Source: Halorubrum aquaticum (GTDB taxonomy: Archaea; Halobacteriota; Halobacteria; Halobacteriales; Haloferacaceae). Taken from it: a DNA stretch of 64,000 bases. The stretch's first letter is position 1. Each line of letters opens with the position of its first letter. The notes under the pieces were generated by a model. It was not told the DNA's origin. It ran no database searches and worked only from the letters and a program-made list of their open reading frames with translations. A program made the position numbers and the translations under genes. Shown here piece by piece: positions 26,885 through 36,421 of this stretch. The DNA lies in NCBI RefSeq assembly GCF_900113615.1, contig NZ_FOPZ01000001.1, positions 62,001-126,000 on the forward strand. Direction: 5' to 3'.

Positions 26885-28123
26885 CTACGCCTCGTCAAAC
26901 AACTCCTCGCCCTCGACCATGTGCTCCTCGACGGCGTCCATGTCCAGCGTGACGCCGAGACCGGGCTCCTCGGGCACCTCGATGTACCCGTCCTCGATGA
27001 CGTCCTCCTCGACGAGGTCGCTCCACCAGCCGAGCTCGTAGGAGTGGTACTCGACGGCGAGCGAGTTCGGGATGGACGCGCCGACGTGGGCGGCCGCCAT
27101 CGTCGCGACCGGCGAGGCGACGTTGTGCATCGCGACCGGCACGTAGTACTGGTTCGCCACGTCCGCGATCTTCCGCGTCTCGCGCATCCCGCCGACCTTC
27201 GGCAGGTCCGGCGCGACGATGTCGACCGCCTGGTTCTCGATGAGCCGGCGGAGCTCGGTGACGCGGTAGCGGTTCTCGCCCACCGCGATCGGCGTGGTCG
27301 TGTTCTTCGTGACCTCCTCTTGAACCTCCAGGTTCTCCGGCGGGACGGGGTCCTCGAGCCACCAGACGTCGTACTCCTCGATGGCGTCCGCCAGCCGCTT
27401 CGCGGAGCCGCCCGAGAACGTCCAGTGACAGTCGAAGGAGACGTCGGCCTCGTCCTTCACGCGCTCCGTGACCTTCTCGACGATCTCCGCCTTGTGGCGG
27501 ATCTCCCCGGGACGGAGGTGGCGGTTCGCGCGGTCCTTCTCGAGCCCCGACGGAACGTCGAGGTCGAACTTGAGCGCGTCGTAGCCGAGCTCGTCGACGA
27601 CGCGTTCGGCCTCGTCGGCACACGCCTCGGGGTCGGCCTCCTCCTCGGTGTGGCAGTCGCAGTAGACGCGCATCCGGTCGCGGTACTTCCCGCCGAGCAG
27701 CTGGTAGGCGGGCACCTCGAGGACCTTGCCCGCGAGGTCGTGAAGCGCCACCTCGATCCCGGAGATGGCCGTGACGGTGACACCCTCGACGGACCCCTCG
27801 CCGGACATCTTCTGGATCAGGTGCTCGTAGAGGCGGTCGATGTCGAGCGGGTTCTCGCCGACGACGAACGGCTTCATCCGCTCGATCAGCTCGGGTACGC
27901 CCGCGCCCCAGTAGGCCTCGCCGGTCCCGACCACGCCCGCGTCGGTGTAGACGCGCACGAGCGTCCACGGGAAGTTGCCGTCGACCATCGTCGTCTGGAC
28001 GTCCGTGATCTCGAGGTCGCGACCGCCGCCGCGCGAACGGGTTGCGTCCATCGTCTCGGCGGAGAGCTCCCGCATCGTGTACTCCGCGTTCGGGTCGTGA
28101 AGCGACTCGTAGTTCCTGCTCAT
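26885..28123 (-). CDS. enolase-superfamily sugar-acid dehydratase
   Basis: A 412-residue mandelate racemase/muconate lactonising type enzyme. The N-terminal capping domain runs to about residue 150; the barrel has Lys in LKFDLD, metal ligands Asp in VSFDCHW, Glu in WWLEDPVPP and Glu in VGENRYR, and catalytic-type His in AMHNVASP. Haloarchaeal relatives are D-gluconate and D-xylonate dehydratases of the semi-phosphorylative Entner-Doudoroff and pentose-oxidation routes, so sugar-acid dehydration is likely but the substrate is open. A CTTACTG element about 26 bases before ATG 28123 suggests a leaderless transcript. Confidence 0.87.
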   Translation of the reverse strand: MSRNYESLHDPNAEYTMRELSAETMDATRSRGGGRDLEITDVQTTMVDGNFPWTLVRVYTDAGVVGTGEAYWGAGVPELIERMKPFVVGENPLDIDRLYEHLIQKMSGEGSVEGVTVTAISGIEVALHDLAGKVLEVPAYQLLGGKYRDRMRVYCDCHTEEEADPEACADEAERVVDELGYDALKFDLDVPSGLEKDRANRHLRPGEIRHKAEIVEKVTERVKDEADVSFDCHWTFSGGSAKRLADAIEEYDVWWLEDPVPPENLEVQEEVTKNTTTPIAVGENRYRVTELRRLIENQAVDIVAPDLPKVGGMRETRKIADVANQYYVPVAMHNVASPVATMAAAHVGASIPNSLAVEYHSYELGWWSDLVEEDVIEDGYIEVPEEPGLGVTLDMDAVEEHMVEGEELFDEA

Positions 28124-28291
28124 GCCGAGACGTTAATTCGGATCACAGTAAGCGTTTATGCTCCGTGTCGAACGCGGGCGTTCGCACCGGGAGCGAACGA
28201 ACCGGCGGCTCGAGAAGCAACGGAAAAAAAGAGGCGCGTTTCCGGAGAAACGAAGGGGAGCGTTTTCCTTAACCCCCCGCGAACGGGTCGT

Positions 28292-28747
28292 ATGGTCGAA
28301 ATAACCGAGTCGCTCACCTGTCTGTTCACCGCGGAGCTGGAAGCCGACGGCGAGGGCGGCTACGTGGTGTCCGTACCGAAACGCGAGATCGAACACGGGG
28401 CCGTGACGGCCGGCGAGACGTACCGCGTCGCGGTGATCGAGCGCGACCGGCGGGGCACGGACGGCGGGACCGGCACGCGGACCTCGTCGGACTCGGACGG
28501 ATCCCCCCGGTCGAACGGCGGAAGCGCCGGACCCGGAGCCGGGCACACCGCGTCCGGGCCGCCCGTCGAGGAGGGCGAGGTCCGTGACGTGACGATCGAG
28601 ACGCTCGGCGACAAGGGCGACGGAATCGCGAAGATCGAGCGCGGGTACGTCGTCATCGTCCCCGACGCCGGGCTCGGCGACGAGGTCACGGTGGAGATCA
28701 CGAGCGTCCGCGAGAACGTCTCGTTCGCGTCCGTTCTCGACGACTGA
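28292..28747 (+). CDS. TRAM-domain protein
   Basis: A 151-residue protein. The C-terminal 60 residues (VEEGEVRDVTIETLGDKG, then GDGIAKIERGYVVIVPDA and GDEVTVEITSV) form a TRAM domain, an RNA-binding beta-barrel. The first 50 residues are a separate small beta domain, joined by a Gly/Ser/Asp linker (about 55-88). Small archaeal TRAM proteins are proposed RNA chaperones; the exact role here is unknown. ATG 28292 lies about 28 bases after the TATA-like TTCCTTAA. Confidence 0.88.
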   Translation: MVEITESLTCLFTAELEADGEGGYVVSVPKREIEHGAVTAGETYRVAVIERDRRGTDGGTGTRTSSDSDGSPRSNGGSAGPGAGHTASGPPVEEGEVRDVTIETLGDKGDGIAKIERGYVVIVPDAGLGDEVTVEITSVRENVSFASVLDD

Positions 28748-28777
28748 CGCCTTTTCCCCCGAAGCCACGGAGGCTCG

Positions 28778-29860
28778 TCAGGAGAACAGCCGCCGGAGGT
28801 GCTCGCGCGAGAAGAACGACGACGGTCGGTCCATGTGGACGCCGATCTCGCCCGAGAGCGCCCGCAACCCGAGGTGTTGTATCGGCTCGGGAAGCGAGTA
28901 GCACGCCCGGACGAGCTTTCCGAGGCGGATCTCGGTCGCCAGTTCGTCGCGCCAGCCCACTTCGTAGTCGGCGAGCGTTTCCGGCTCCGCGGGATCGACG
29001 GTCGCCGCGGCGACGTCCGCGGCGGTCATCCCGTAGAGGATCCCGCCGCCGGTGAACGGCTTGGTCTGGGCCGCGGCGTCGCCGATCAGGAAGACCCGAT
29101 CGGTCGTCACCGACCCCGGTGGGCCGATCGGGATCGCCCCGGAACAGAAGCGTTCGGTCTCGACCCCGTAGGCCTCGGTCAGTCGGTTGAACCGGGCCGA
29201 CACGTCCTCGCCCGGCGGAGCCGCGAGCCCGTACTCGACGCCGGCGTCCCCGCGCGGGATCCGCCACGCGAAGAAGCGCGGCGCGGTGAGGTGGACGTCG
29301 ACGTAGTCGCGGTCGTCCGGCTCCGGATCGAACGCGAGCACGCCGTGGAGGAGTTCCTCCGGCTCGTCGATCCCGACGGCGCGGCGAACGCGCGATGTCG
29401 GCCCGTCACAGCCCGCGACCATCCGCGCCTCGACCGTTTCGGTTCCGCCGCCGGCGACGCTGACCTCGACGACGACGCGGTCCGCGCGCTCCTCGATACC
29501 CGTGACGGTGTGGCCCTCCCGGACGTCCGCGCCCGCGTCGCGGGCGCAGTCGGCGAGCGCGCGGTCGAGTCCGACCCGGTCGATGACGTTCGAGACCGCC
29601 TCGCGCTTGTAGAACCGGTACGGTTTCGATCCCGGTCCGCCGACGTGGAAGCGCGCGCCGAACACCCGGTTTTGAAACAGCTCGTCCCTCGTGCCCTCGG
29701 GAACGTAGTCCCAGACGTCGGTCGAGACGTGTCCGGAGCAGGCCAGCGGCTCGCCGACCTCGCCCTTCTCGAAGGCGACCACGTCGTACCCGTTCTCGGC
29801 CGCCCGGTGAGCGAACCGGGACCCGGGCGGTCCCGCGCCGACGACGACGAAGTCGTACAT
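28778..29860 (-). CDS. geranylgeranyl reductase family flavoprotein
   Basis: A 360-residue FAD-dependent oxidoreductase. The N-terminal Rossmann motif is GAGPPGSRFAHRA, with a GxxPxxCxG-type ACSGHVS loop, and the second FAD motif is FLIGDAAAQTKPFTGGGI. Members saturate isoprenoid chains of archaeal lipids or menaquinone side chains; which one this copy acts on cannot be told. It lies 25 bases upstream of the HAD gene's stop on the same strand, so it follows that gene in a likely operon. Confidence 0.9.
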   Translation of the reverse strand: MYDFVVVGAGPPGSRFAHRAAENGYDVVAFEKGEVGEPLACSGHVSTDVWDYVPEGTRDELFQNRVFGARFHVGGPGSKPYRFYKREAVSNVIDRVGLDRALADCARDAGADVREGHTVTGIEERADRVVVEVSVAGGGTETVEARMVAGCDGPTSRVRRAVGIDEPEELLHGVLAFDPEPDDRDYVDVHLTAPRFFAWRIPRGDAGVEYGLAAPPGEDVSARFNRLTEAYGVETERFCSGAIPIGPPGSVTTDRVFLIGDAAAQTKPFTGGGILYGMTAADVAAATVDPAEPETLADYEVGWRDELATEIRLGKLVRACYSLPEPIQHLGLRALSGEIGVHMDRPSSFFSREHLRRLFS

Positions 29861-29885
29861 GTCCGTGATGACGCCGCCCGCGTAT

Positions 29886-31286
29886 TTAATTAGGTGGTCG
29901 TCGATCGCGCGTCACGGCCGCCGGGCGCCCGCTTACGGAATCGCCTTCGAGATCCGCGAGGCGGTTCAACGCGTGGACGGTTCGAAGGATCTCGGCCGCC
30001 TGTCTGCGCCCGTAGACGAGTTCGTCGCCCCCGCGGACGTGAGCGAGGACGTCCGCGGAGGCGTGCTCCGGCGCGGCGGCGATCCCGGCGGCGTTCTCGG
30101 CAGCCCACTCCATCACGCGCAGGTCCGACTTGCTGTCGCCCATCACGAGCACGAACGGGTCCTCGACGCCGAGCACGTCGAGTGCCGCCTCCACGCCGGC
30201 GGCTTTGTTCAGCTCCAACGAGCCGATCTCGGCCGCGTCGGCGCGGTAGTACCCGACGTCGATCCCGTCGAACAGCGCCCGGACCGCCTCCGGGATCGAC
30301 CCGATGTCGACGTCCGGGACTGGGGTGTTGTCGTCCGGGACCGTGTCGGTGCCGTCGTCCGGGACCGTGTCGGTGCCGTCGTCCGAACCGGCAGCGTTCG
30401 ACGCCAGCACCTCGCGGATCTCCGGATCGGCCGCCGCGTAGTGAGCGCGTGCCCACGCGGCTCCGTCACCGGCCGACGCGTCGTCCGTCCCGCTCGCTCC
30501 GGCGTCGCCGGCGATCGTCCCGATGACGGCCTCGCCGAGGAGGTCGATCAGGTGGACCAACCCGTCATCGATCACCGTTTCGGCGGCGTCGCTACCGGTC
30601 TCGAAGTTCGGCTTCAGGGTGACGTTGAACTCGTTGCCCTGGAGGTGACTGCCGCGGCGGACGTTCCGCGGGGCCGTCGGCAGCACGCGTGAGCGCACCT
30701 CGTCGAACACCGTTCGGACGTCCTCGCCGAGGTCCTCGTAGAGCAACCGTTTCGTGCGCGAGCCGTGCCCGGGCGTGAACACGCCGTTGCCGGCCTCGTA
30801 GACGATCGACAGCGTGCCGGAGTGGACGAGTTCGTTGCCGAGGCCCTGGATCGCGAACCCCTTGACGTTCTCGAGGGTCTGTCCCGTACAGACGACGATC
30901 GGGACGCCGGACTCGTGGAGCTTTCCCAGCACGTGGAGCGTCTCGCGCGGGATCTCGTTGTCCGTCCCGCCCGCCGATCGAAGCGTCTCGTCGACGTCGA
31001 GCACGAGCGCGTCCACCGCGCGACCGTACCGGTTCAGCAGGTCGAGGGCGGTGAACGCGGTCTCGCGATCGGCGTACGACGCCACCTCCGCGAACGTCTC
31101 GCCGTGTGGAATCGCGTCGGCGATCGCCGTCTTCCGCCGGGTCAGCTCCTCGCTCGCGTCCTCCCAGTGATCGAGCGCGACGCGGGAGTCGACCGGCGGA
31201 AACAGGTCGACGAACGACTGGTGCTCCCGGAGTGCCGCCGTGTCGAACTCGTCGTACAGTCGATAGAGGAGGTCGTACCGCTTCAT
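29886..31286 (-). CDS. HAD-superfamily phosphatase with repeat insert
   Basis: A 466-residue protein. The nucleophile motif is LDVDETLRS, motif II is VVCTGQT, and the C-terminal motif is VLVMGDSKSDLRVMEWA with a conserved basic residue (LNKAAG) before it; this is the HAD type IIB (Cof/sucrose-phosphatase) layout. About 95 N-terminal residues form an extra helical domain. Between the cap and the C-terminal motif is a low-complexity insert with two exact copies of DDGTDTVP, encoded by a 24-base direct repeat near 30337-30385. Substrate unknown. Upstream of the flavoprotein gene. Confidence 0.83.
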   Translation of the reverse strand: MKRYDLLYRLYDEFDTAALREHQSFVDLFPPVDSRVALDHWEDASEELTRRKTAIADAIPHGETFAEVASYADRETAFTALDLLNRYGRAVDALVLDVDETLRSAGGTDNEIPRETLHVLGKLHESGVPIVVCTGQTLENVKGFAIQGLGNELVHSGTLSIVYEAGNGVFTPGHGSRTKRLLYEDLGEDVRTVFDEVRSRVLPTAPRNVRRGSHLQGNEFNVTLKPNFETGSDAAETVIDDGLVHLIDLLGEAVIGTIAGDAGASGTDDASAGDGAAWARAHYAAADPEIREVLASNAAGSDDGTDTVPDDGTDTVPDDNTPVPDVDIGSIPEAVRALFDGIDVGYYRADAAEIGSLELNKAAGVEAALDVLGVEDPFVLVMGDSKSDLRVMEWAAENAAGIAAAPEHASADVLAHVRGGDELVYGRRQAAEILRTVHALNRLADLEGDSVSGRPAAVTRDRRPPN

Positions 31287-31368
31287 ACCCGTCCCGGATC
31301 GCTCGACCCGTTAAGCGCGTTCGATCGTCGGGTGGAAACCGTCCGTCGCGGCGATCCCGGCGATGGCG

Positions 31369-33576
31369 TCACTCGCGGTCCGCGAGCCACTCGAGCGCCG
31401 CGTCGAGGTCGGTCTCGGGGGGCGAGCACGTGAACCCCTCACAGACGTAGACGGTCGGCTCGTCGCCCTCGGCGTCGCGTCCCTTCCAGATCGGCGGCGC
31501 GTCCTCGAGGCCCAGCCGATCGAGCCACTCGTCGAGCCCGTCCTGCGTGGGCGGACGACGCGCGATGACGGCTCCCGGGAGGTACCGGTCCGCGAGCGTC
31601 TCCTCCCATCCGGAGGGGATCTCCTCGGCCGCCACCGTCACCTCGATCCCGCCGGCCTCGACGCGCTCGGCCGCGCGGACCAGCGAGACGTGCTCGAGCG
31701 GGCTCGCGCGGATCCGGTCGGAGTGGGTAGTCACCACTCGCTCAGCGATCTCGCGGAACCGGTCGTCGGTTCGGAACCCGTCGAGGATCGCGAGCGTCTC
31801 CGCGGCGATCCCCAGACTCGACGGCGTCGATCGGTCCGTGAACTCCTGTGGCCGGGCGAAGAGCGTTCCGTCGCCGGCACCCGCCACGTCCGCATCATCC
31901 GCCTCCCTCGCCGCGTCGCCGTCGGGATCGCGGGTGAAGTAGATGGTTCCCGCGTCCGGGTCGTAGAAGTGGTCGACGAGCGCCTCCGCCAGCTCCAGCG
32001 CGAACGCGAGCGCGTCGACGTCGCCGGTGGCGGAGTACACGTCGAACGCGCCGCGCGCGAGGAACGCGTAGTCGTCGAGGTAGCCGGGCCCGGCCACGTC
32101 GCCGTCGAGCCACCGCCGGTCGAGCCGCCCCTCGTCGGCGTCGTACAGCCGCTCCCGACAGAACTCCAGCGCCTCGTCGGCCAAGTCGGCGTACGACTCG
32201 CCCAGCACGGTCCCCGCGGCCGCGAACGCCGATATCGCCCGACCGTTCCACGACGCCAGTACCTTCTCGTCGCGATCGGGTCGGGGACGTTCCTCGCGGG
32301 CCTCGAAGAGCGCCGTGCGCACCGTCACGAGGACCTCCTCGATCTCCTCGACCGGTCGGTCGTGTTCCGCGGCGAGCTCCTCGACCGAGGCCGACAGCGT
32401 CGGGACCGTCGTCCCGCGCTCGAAGTTCCCGCCGGGCTCGATCCCGTACCGGGACCGCGCGATCGACGCCGCGGGCTCGTCGAGGACGGCGTCGACCTCC
32501 GCCGGCGTCCACGCGTAGAACGTGCCCTCGACCCGCTCGTCGGGGTCGTCCCCGGCGCGACTCGCCGTCGGCGGACTCCGGGCGTCGAGCGTGCTGAAGA
32601 ACCCGCCCTCGGGATGGCGAAGCTCGCGTTCGAGAAACGCCAGCGACTCGGCGGCCACGCGGGCGTATCCGGCGTCGTCAGTGAGCCGGCATCCGTCGAG
32701 ATAGACCATCGGCAGCTCGGCGTTGTCGTACAGCATCTTCTCGAAGTGGGGGATCGTCCACTCGCGGTCGACCGCGTAGCGATGAAAGCCCCCGCCTATC
32801 TGGTCGTACATCCCTCCCCCCGCCATCCCGTCGAGGGTCCGCGTTGCCGCCCGCAGGAGTTCCTCGCGGCCGGTCCGTGCGGCCGCCCGGAACAGGAGGT
32901 CGACCCGACCCGGCATCGGGAACTTCGGGCCGCTGGAACCGAACCCGCCGTGCTCCTCGTCGACGCTCCGCATCGCGGTCGCGGCCGCCTCGTCGAGGAG
33001 TCCCGAACCGGGCGGGTCGCTCGCGTCGGACGGATCCGGGTCGGGGACGGACTCGAGTTCGTCCCGCGCGCTCGCGGTCCACTGCTCGGCGCGGCGCTCC
33101 ATCTCCTCGCGCTGTTCGGGGTCGCTCCAGGAGTCGGCGATCCGGCGACAGAGCCCCGGGAACGAGGGGTGGTTCCCCCGCGGCTCCGGCGGGAAGTACG
33201 TCCCGACGTAGAACGGCTTCCCGTCCGGCGTACACCACGCCGAGAGCGGCCAGCCGCCCCCGCCGGTGACGAGCTGTGAGACCGTCATGAACGTGCTGTC
33301 GACGTCGGGACGCTCCTCGCGGTCGACCTTGATCGGGACGAACGACTCGTTGAGCAGCGCCGCCGTCTCCTCGTCGGCGAAGCTCTCCTCCTCCATCACG
33401 TGACACCAGTGACACGCGGAGTAGCCGATGGAGACGAACACCGGCACGTCGTGGTCGCGGGCGCGCTCGAACGCCTCCTCGCCCCACGGCTGCCAGTTGA
33501 CCGGGTTGTCGGCGTGCTGTCGGAGGTACGGGCTCGCCTCCTCGTCGAGCCGGTTTCGGTCGGTCGGCTGTGACAT
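31369..33576 (-). CDS. DUF255 thioredoxin-domain protein (YyaL/SPATA20 type)
   Basis: A 735-residue cytoplasmic protein. It opens with the family phrase [17 protein letters not shown], then a thioredoxin fold with [14 protein letters not shown] and a conserved [10 protein letters not shown]. Residues from about 180 form an alpha/alpha toroid as in glycoside hydrolases of the N-acylglucosamine epimerase type. The family is widespread yet its reaction is unknown; redox or sugar-related roles are only proposed. Full length for the family, complete at both ends. Confidence 0.92.
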   Translation of the reverse strand: MSQPTDRNRLDEEASPYLRQHADNPVNWQPWGEEAFERARDHDVPVFVSIGYSACHWCHVMEEESFADEETAALLNESFVPIKVDREERPDVDSTFMTVSQLVTGGGGWPLSAWCTPDGKPFYVGTYFPPEPRGNHPSFPGLCRRIADSWSDPEQREEMERRAEQWTASARDELESVPDPDPSDASDPPGSGLLDEAAATAMRSVDEEHGGFGSSGPKFPMPGRVDLLFRAAARTGREELLRAATRTLDGMAGGGMYDQIGGGFHRYAVDREWTIPHFEKMLYDNAELPMVYLDGCRLTDDAGYARVAAESLAFLERELRHPEGGFFSTLDARSPPTASRAGDDPDERVEGTFYAWTPAEVDAVLDEPAASIARSRYGIEPGGNFERGTTVPTLSASVEELAAEHDRPVEEIEEVLVTVRTALFEAREERPRPDRDEKVLASWNGRAISAFAAAGTVLGESYADLADEALEFCRERLYDADEGRLDRRWLDGDVAGPGYLDDYAFLARGAFDVYSATGDVDALAFALELAEALVDHFYDPDAGTIYFTRDPDGDAAREADDADVAGAGDGTLFARPQEFTDRSTPSSLGIAAETLAILDGFRTDDRFREIAERVVTTHSDRIRASPLEHVSLVRAAERVEAGGIEVTVAAEEIPSGWEETLADRYLPGAVIARRPPTQDGLDEWLDRLGLEDAPPIWKGRDAEGDEPTVYVCEGFTCSPPETDLDAALEWLADRE

Positions 33577-33754
33577 GGTCGAGGTTGGCTCGCGCGTCGG
33601 AAAAACCCCGCTACACGGAGCCGAGTAAGACGGTACGAGCGACCCGACGTGCTCGATCCGTCATTCACGGCACGGTCCTCGGACACCACGATAATGGATC
33701 GATCGTCGGATCGAGAGGGCAAGACTTACACTACGATGCGGATATCCGTCGCGC

Positions 33755-35038
33755 ATGACGGAGACCGTGGTCCTGATCGGCGGCGGCGGACGCGAACACG
33801 CGATCGCCCGGGCGCTCGCCGACGACTGTTCGCTGTACGCCTGTGCGAGCAACCGAAACCCCGGGATCCGCCGGCTCGCGGACGGGTTCGAGACGGTCGA
33901 GGAGACCGACGCGGACGCGATCGTCGCGTTCGCGACCGACGTGGGCGCGGACCTCGCGGTCATCGGTCCCGAGTCGGCGCTCGAAGCCGGCGTCGCGGAC
34001 GCCCTCGACGACGCCGGCGTGTACGCGTTCGGTCCGCGAGAGGCGGAGGCACGCTTGGAGACCGACAAGGCGTACCAGCGCCGGTTCATGCGCGAGGCGG
34101 ACGTGCCCGGCTGCCCGGACTTCGAGGTGTTCGACGACATGGATGCCGCCTGCGCGTACATCGACGAGTACGACGGCGACCTCGCGGTGAAACCCGCCGG
34201 TCTCACCGGCGGCAAGGGCGTCAAGGTGATCGGCGACCAGGTCACCGCCGAGGAGGCGAAGGCGTACCTGCGGGACGCCGAGTACGACCGCGTCGTTCTC
34301 GAGGAGCGGCTGGTCGGCGAGGAGTTCACGATCCAGGCGTTCGTCGCCGACGGCGAGTTCCGCGCGACGCCGGCCGTTCAGGACCACAAGCGCGCCTACG
34401 AGGGAGACGAGGGGCCGAACACCGGCGGGATGGGATCGTACTCCGACACCGGATCCTCGCTCCCGTTCATGGAAGCCGGCGACTACGAGGCCGCCCTCGA
34501 CGTGCTCGACGCCGTCGTCGACGCGCTCCCCGAGTACAAGGGCGTCCTCTACGGGCAGTTCATGCTGACCGCGGCGGGACCGAAGGTGGTCGAGTTCAAC
34601 GCGCGCTTCGGCGACCCGGAGGCGATGAACACGCTTCCGGTCCTCGAGACGCCCTTCATCGACGTGCTAACCGCCGCTCGCGACGGCGACTCGCTGCCGG
34701 ACCTCGAGTTCTCCGGCGAGGCGACGGTGTGTAAGTACGCCGTCCCCGACGGGTATCCGACCGACCCGGACGGCGGGGCGCGGATCACGGTCGACGAGGA
34801 GAGCGTCGGTGGCGCGCTGCTCTACTACGCGAGCGTCGACGAGCGCGAGGACGGTCTCTACACGACCACGTCGCGATCGTTCGCGGTCGTCGGCCGCGGC
34901 GACTCCATCGCGGCCGCGGAGGCCGAGGCGGACGCGGCGCTGTCGGCGGCCGGCGACCGCGTCCGGGTCCGCCACGACATCGGGAAGGCCGACCTCCTCG
35001 AGCGGCGTGTCGAGCACATGGCCGAACTCCGCGAGTAG
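33755..35038 (+). CDS. purD: phosphoribosylamine-glycine ligase
   Basis: Second step of purine synthesis: joins glycine to phosphoribosylamine with ATP. 427 residues. The N-terminal VVLIGGGGREHAIA, the PurD signature AVKPAGLTGGKGVKV and the ATP-grasp pieces QDHKRAYEGDEGPNTGGMG are plain. CTTACA about 28 bases before ATG 33755 suggests a leaderless transcript. Not in an operon with purS/purQ (20 kb away). Confidence 0.97.
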   Translation: MTETVVLIGGGGREHAIARALADDCSLYACASNRNPGIRRLADGFETVEETDADAIVAFATDVGADLAVIGPESALEAGVADALDDAGVYAFGPREAEARLETDKAYQRRFMREADVPGCPDFEVFDDMDAACAYIDEYDGDLAVKPAGLTGGKGVKVIGDQVTAEEAKAYLRDAEYDRVVLEERLVGEEFTIQAFVADGEFRATPAVQDHKRAYEGDEGPNTGGMGSYSDTGSSLPFMEAGDYEAALDVLDAVVDALPEYKGVLYGQFMLTAAGPKVVEFNARFGDPEAMNTLPVLETPFIDVLTAARDGDSLPDLEFSGEATVCKYAVPDGYPTDPDGGARITVDEESVGGALLYYASVDEREDGLYTTTSRSFAVVGRGDSIAAAEAEADAALSAAGDRVRVRHDIGKADLLERRVEHMAELRE

Positions 35039-35265
35039 TCGGAACCGTCGGTGGAGAACGACGCCGTGGATCGAGCGGAACGAAGTGGCGAACAGGCGGT
35101 CTCGTCTCCTCACGGCGGTCGACCGCACACCCGCCCGGGCCGGCCGTGAGCCGTCGACGTGTCGTGGGGGGGCTGGATCCCCCATCGGATTTGAACCCTC
35201 GCCACGACGGCGACGGGATCCGGCGAGCTCGGCGGTGGCCCTTGCGGCGACCTCGGCAGCGAGCC

Positions 35266-35272
35266 TTTTAAT
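35266..35272 (+). promoter_or_regulatory. TATA-like box of the acyltransferase gene
   Basis: TTTTAAT, centred about 26 bases before GTG 35295. This places transcription start at or near the start codon and supports choosing that GTG rather than one at 35281, which is out of frame. Confidence 0.6.
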
Positions 35273-35294
35273 CCCGCCCCGTGAACGGACGAGC

Positions 35295-35930
35295 GTGAGC
35301 GACGAGGACACGACCGACGGGGGAAACGCCGGGGCCGGCGAGAACGGCCCGAGTGCGGGATACGACACGCGCGCCGACGGGCTGGAACGTCACCGGACGG
35401 GCGGCGTTCGGAACTCGCTGTGGTCCTGGCCCGACGCGAAGTCGCCGCTCGTCGTCGTGCGCAACTACCTCGTGATCGTCCTCGCGCGGATCTGTCCGAG
35501 CCTCCGGCTCAAGAACCGGCTGCTCTCGTGGATCGGCGTGACGGTCGGAGCGGGCGTCTCGTGGGGGCTCGAATCGACGCCCGACGTGTTCTGGCCCGAG
35601 CGGATCACCGTCGGCAACGACGCGATCGTCGGCTACGACGCCACTCTGCTGTGCCACGAGTTCCTCCAGGACGAGTACCGCCTCGGCGACGTGGTGATCG
35701 AGGACCGCGCGATGATCGGCGCGGGCGCGGTCGTCCTGCCGGGCGTCACGGTCGGCGAGGGGGCACGCGTCGCCGCCAACTCGCTCGTTGCGGAGGACGT
35801 CCCGCCGCGGACGACGGTCGCGGGCGTGCCCGCGGAGGTCGTCTCACGAGCGGATGATACGCACTCGGACGACACGCACTCGAACGACGCGCGCTCCGAC
35901 GACGGCGGATCCACGCCGTCGTCCGAGTAG
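35295..35930 (+). CDS. left-handed beta-helix acyltransferase
   Basis: A 211-residue acyltransferase of the hexapeptide-repeat class (maltose/galactoside O-acetyltransferase type). The repeats appear as ITVGNDAIVGYDATLL, VVIEDRAMIGAGAVVL, PGVTVGEGARVAANSLV and the closing PPRTTVAGVPAEVV; the catalytic-type His is in LLCHEFLQ. Both ends are acidic low complexity, the tail carrying DDTHSDDTHSND repeats. Start GTG 35295 is backed by the TATA box. Acceptor unknown; surface-sugar acetylation is a guess. Confidence 0.87.
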   Translation: MSDEDTTDGGNAGAGENGPSAGYDTRADGLERHRTGGVRNSLWSWPDAKSPLVVVRNYLVIVLARICPSLRLKNRLLSWIGVTVGAGVSWGLESTPDVFWPERITVGNDAIVGYDATLLCHEFLQDEYRLGDVVIEDRAMIGAGAVVLPGVTVGEGARVAANSLVAEDVPPRTTVAGVPAEVVSRADDTHSDDTHSNDARSDDGGSTPSSE

Positions 35931-35954
35931 CGGTCGTCTCGAGCAGTCGCGGTC

Positions 35955-36278
35955 TCAGTTCCCGTCCGCCTCGGTCTCGGAGCCGTCGGGCCCATCGGCC
36001 TCGGATCGGCCGTCCTCGTCGGCCGCGGCTTCGGCCTCGACGATGTGTGCCTCCGTGCTCACACTGTCGAGGTCGACGCCGACCTCCTCCGCGACCGCGT
36101 CGAGGACCGCGCGCTGTTCGGCCATCTCGTTTTCGAGCGCCTGGACGCGCTCCGAGGTGTCGAGAACCGTCGTCTGCGTCTCCTCGACCTCCGTCCGGAG
36201 TTCGTTGATCTTCTGGTAGGTCCGTTCCGCCTTGTCGGCGAGCGTCTGGATGCGCTTCGCCGTGTCGCCGAATCCCAT
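35955..36278 (-). CDS. small coiled-coil protein (DUF5798-like)
   Basis: A 107-residue, highly acidic protein. Residues 8-65 show heptad hydrophobics (IQTLADKAERTYQKINEL, LDTSERVQALENEM), then an acidic tail. It matches my memory of the haloarchaeal DUF5798 group, function unknown. ATG 36278 begins with MGFGDTAKRIQ, a conserved-looking N-terminus. Convergent with the acyltransferase gene, 24 bases apart. Confidence 0.72.
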   Translation of the reverse strand: MGFGDTAKRIQTLADKAERTYQKINELRTEVEETQTTVLDTSERVQALENEMAEQRAVLDAVAEEVGVDLDSVSTEAHIVEAEAAADEDGRSEADGPDGSETEADGN

Positions 36279-36421
36279 ACCGACTCATCGCGCCCGCGAC
36301 ACCTGTGTTTTTCCGTTCGTTGGCGGCGGTCTCCGTCCGCTGTGGAGCGGGTCGAGTCGGGCTCCCTCGCGAGCCTCTGACGCGACGATGGACTTTTCTC
36401 CGGACCCGACCAGCGTACGGT

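Noticed and set aside
30299-30470. Direct repeats in the HAD gene as a mobile element footprint
   Set aside because: They keep frame and encode a repetitive acidic linker, which is explained by slippage within coding sequence.
35165-35205. A tRNA T-arm-like GGTTCAAATCC on the reverse strand
   Set aside because: No pairing acceptor, anticodon or D arm can be drawn around it, and the flanks of the T loop do not pair. Chance match.
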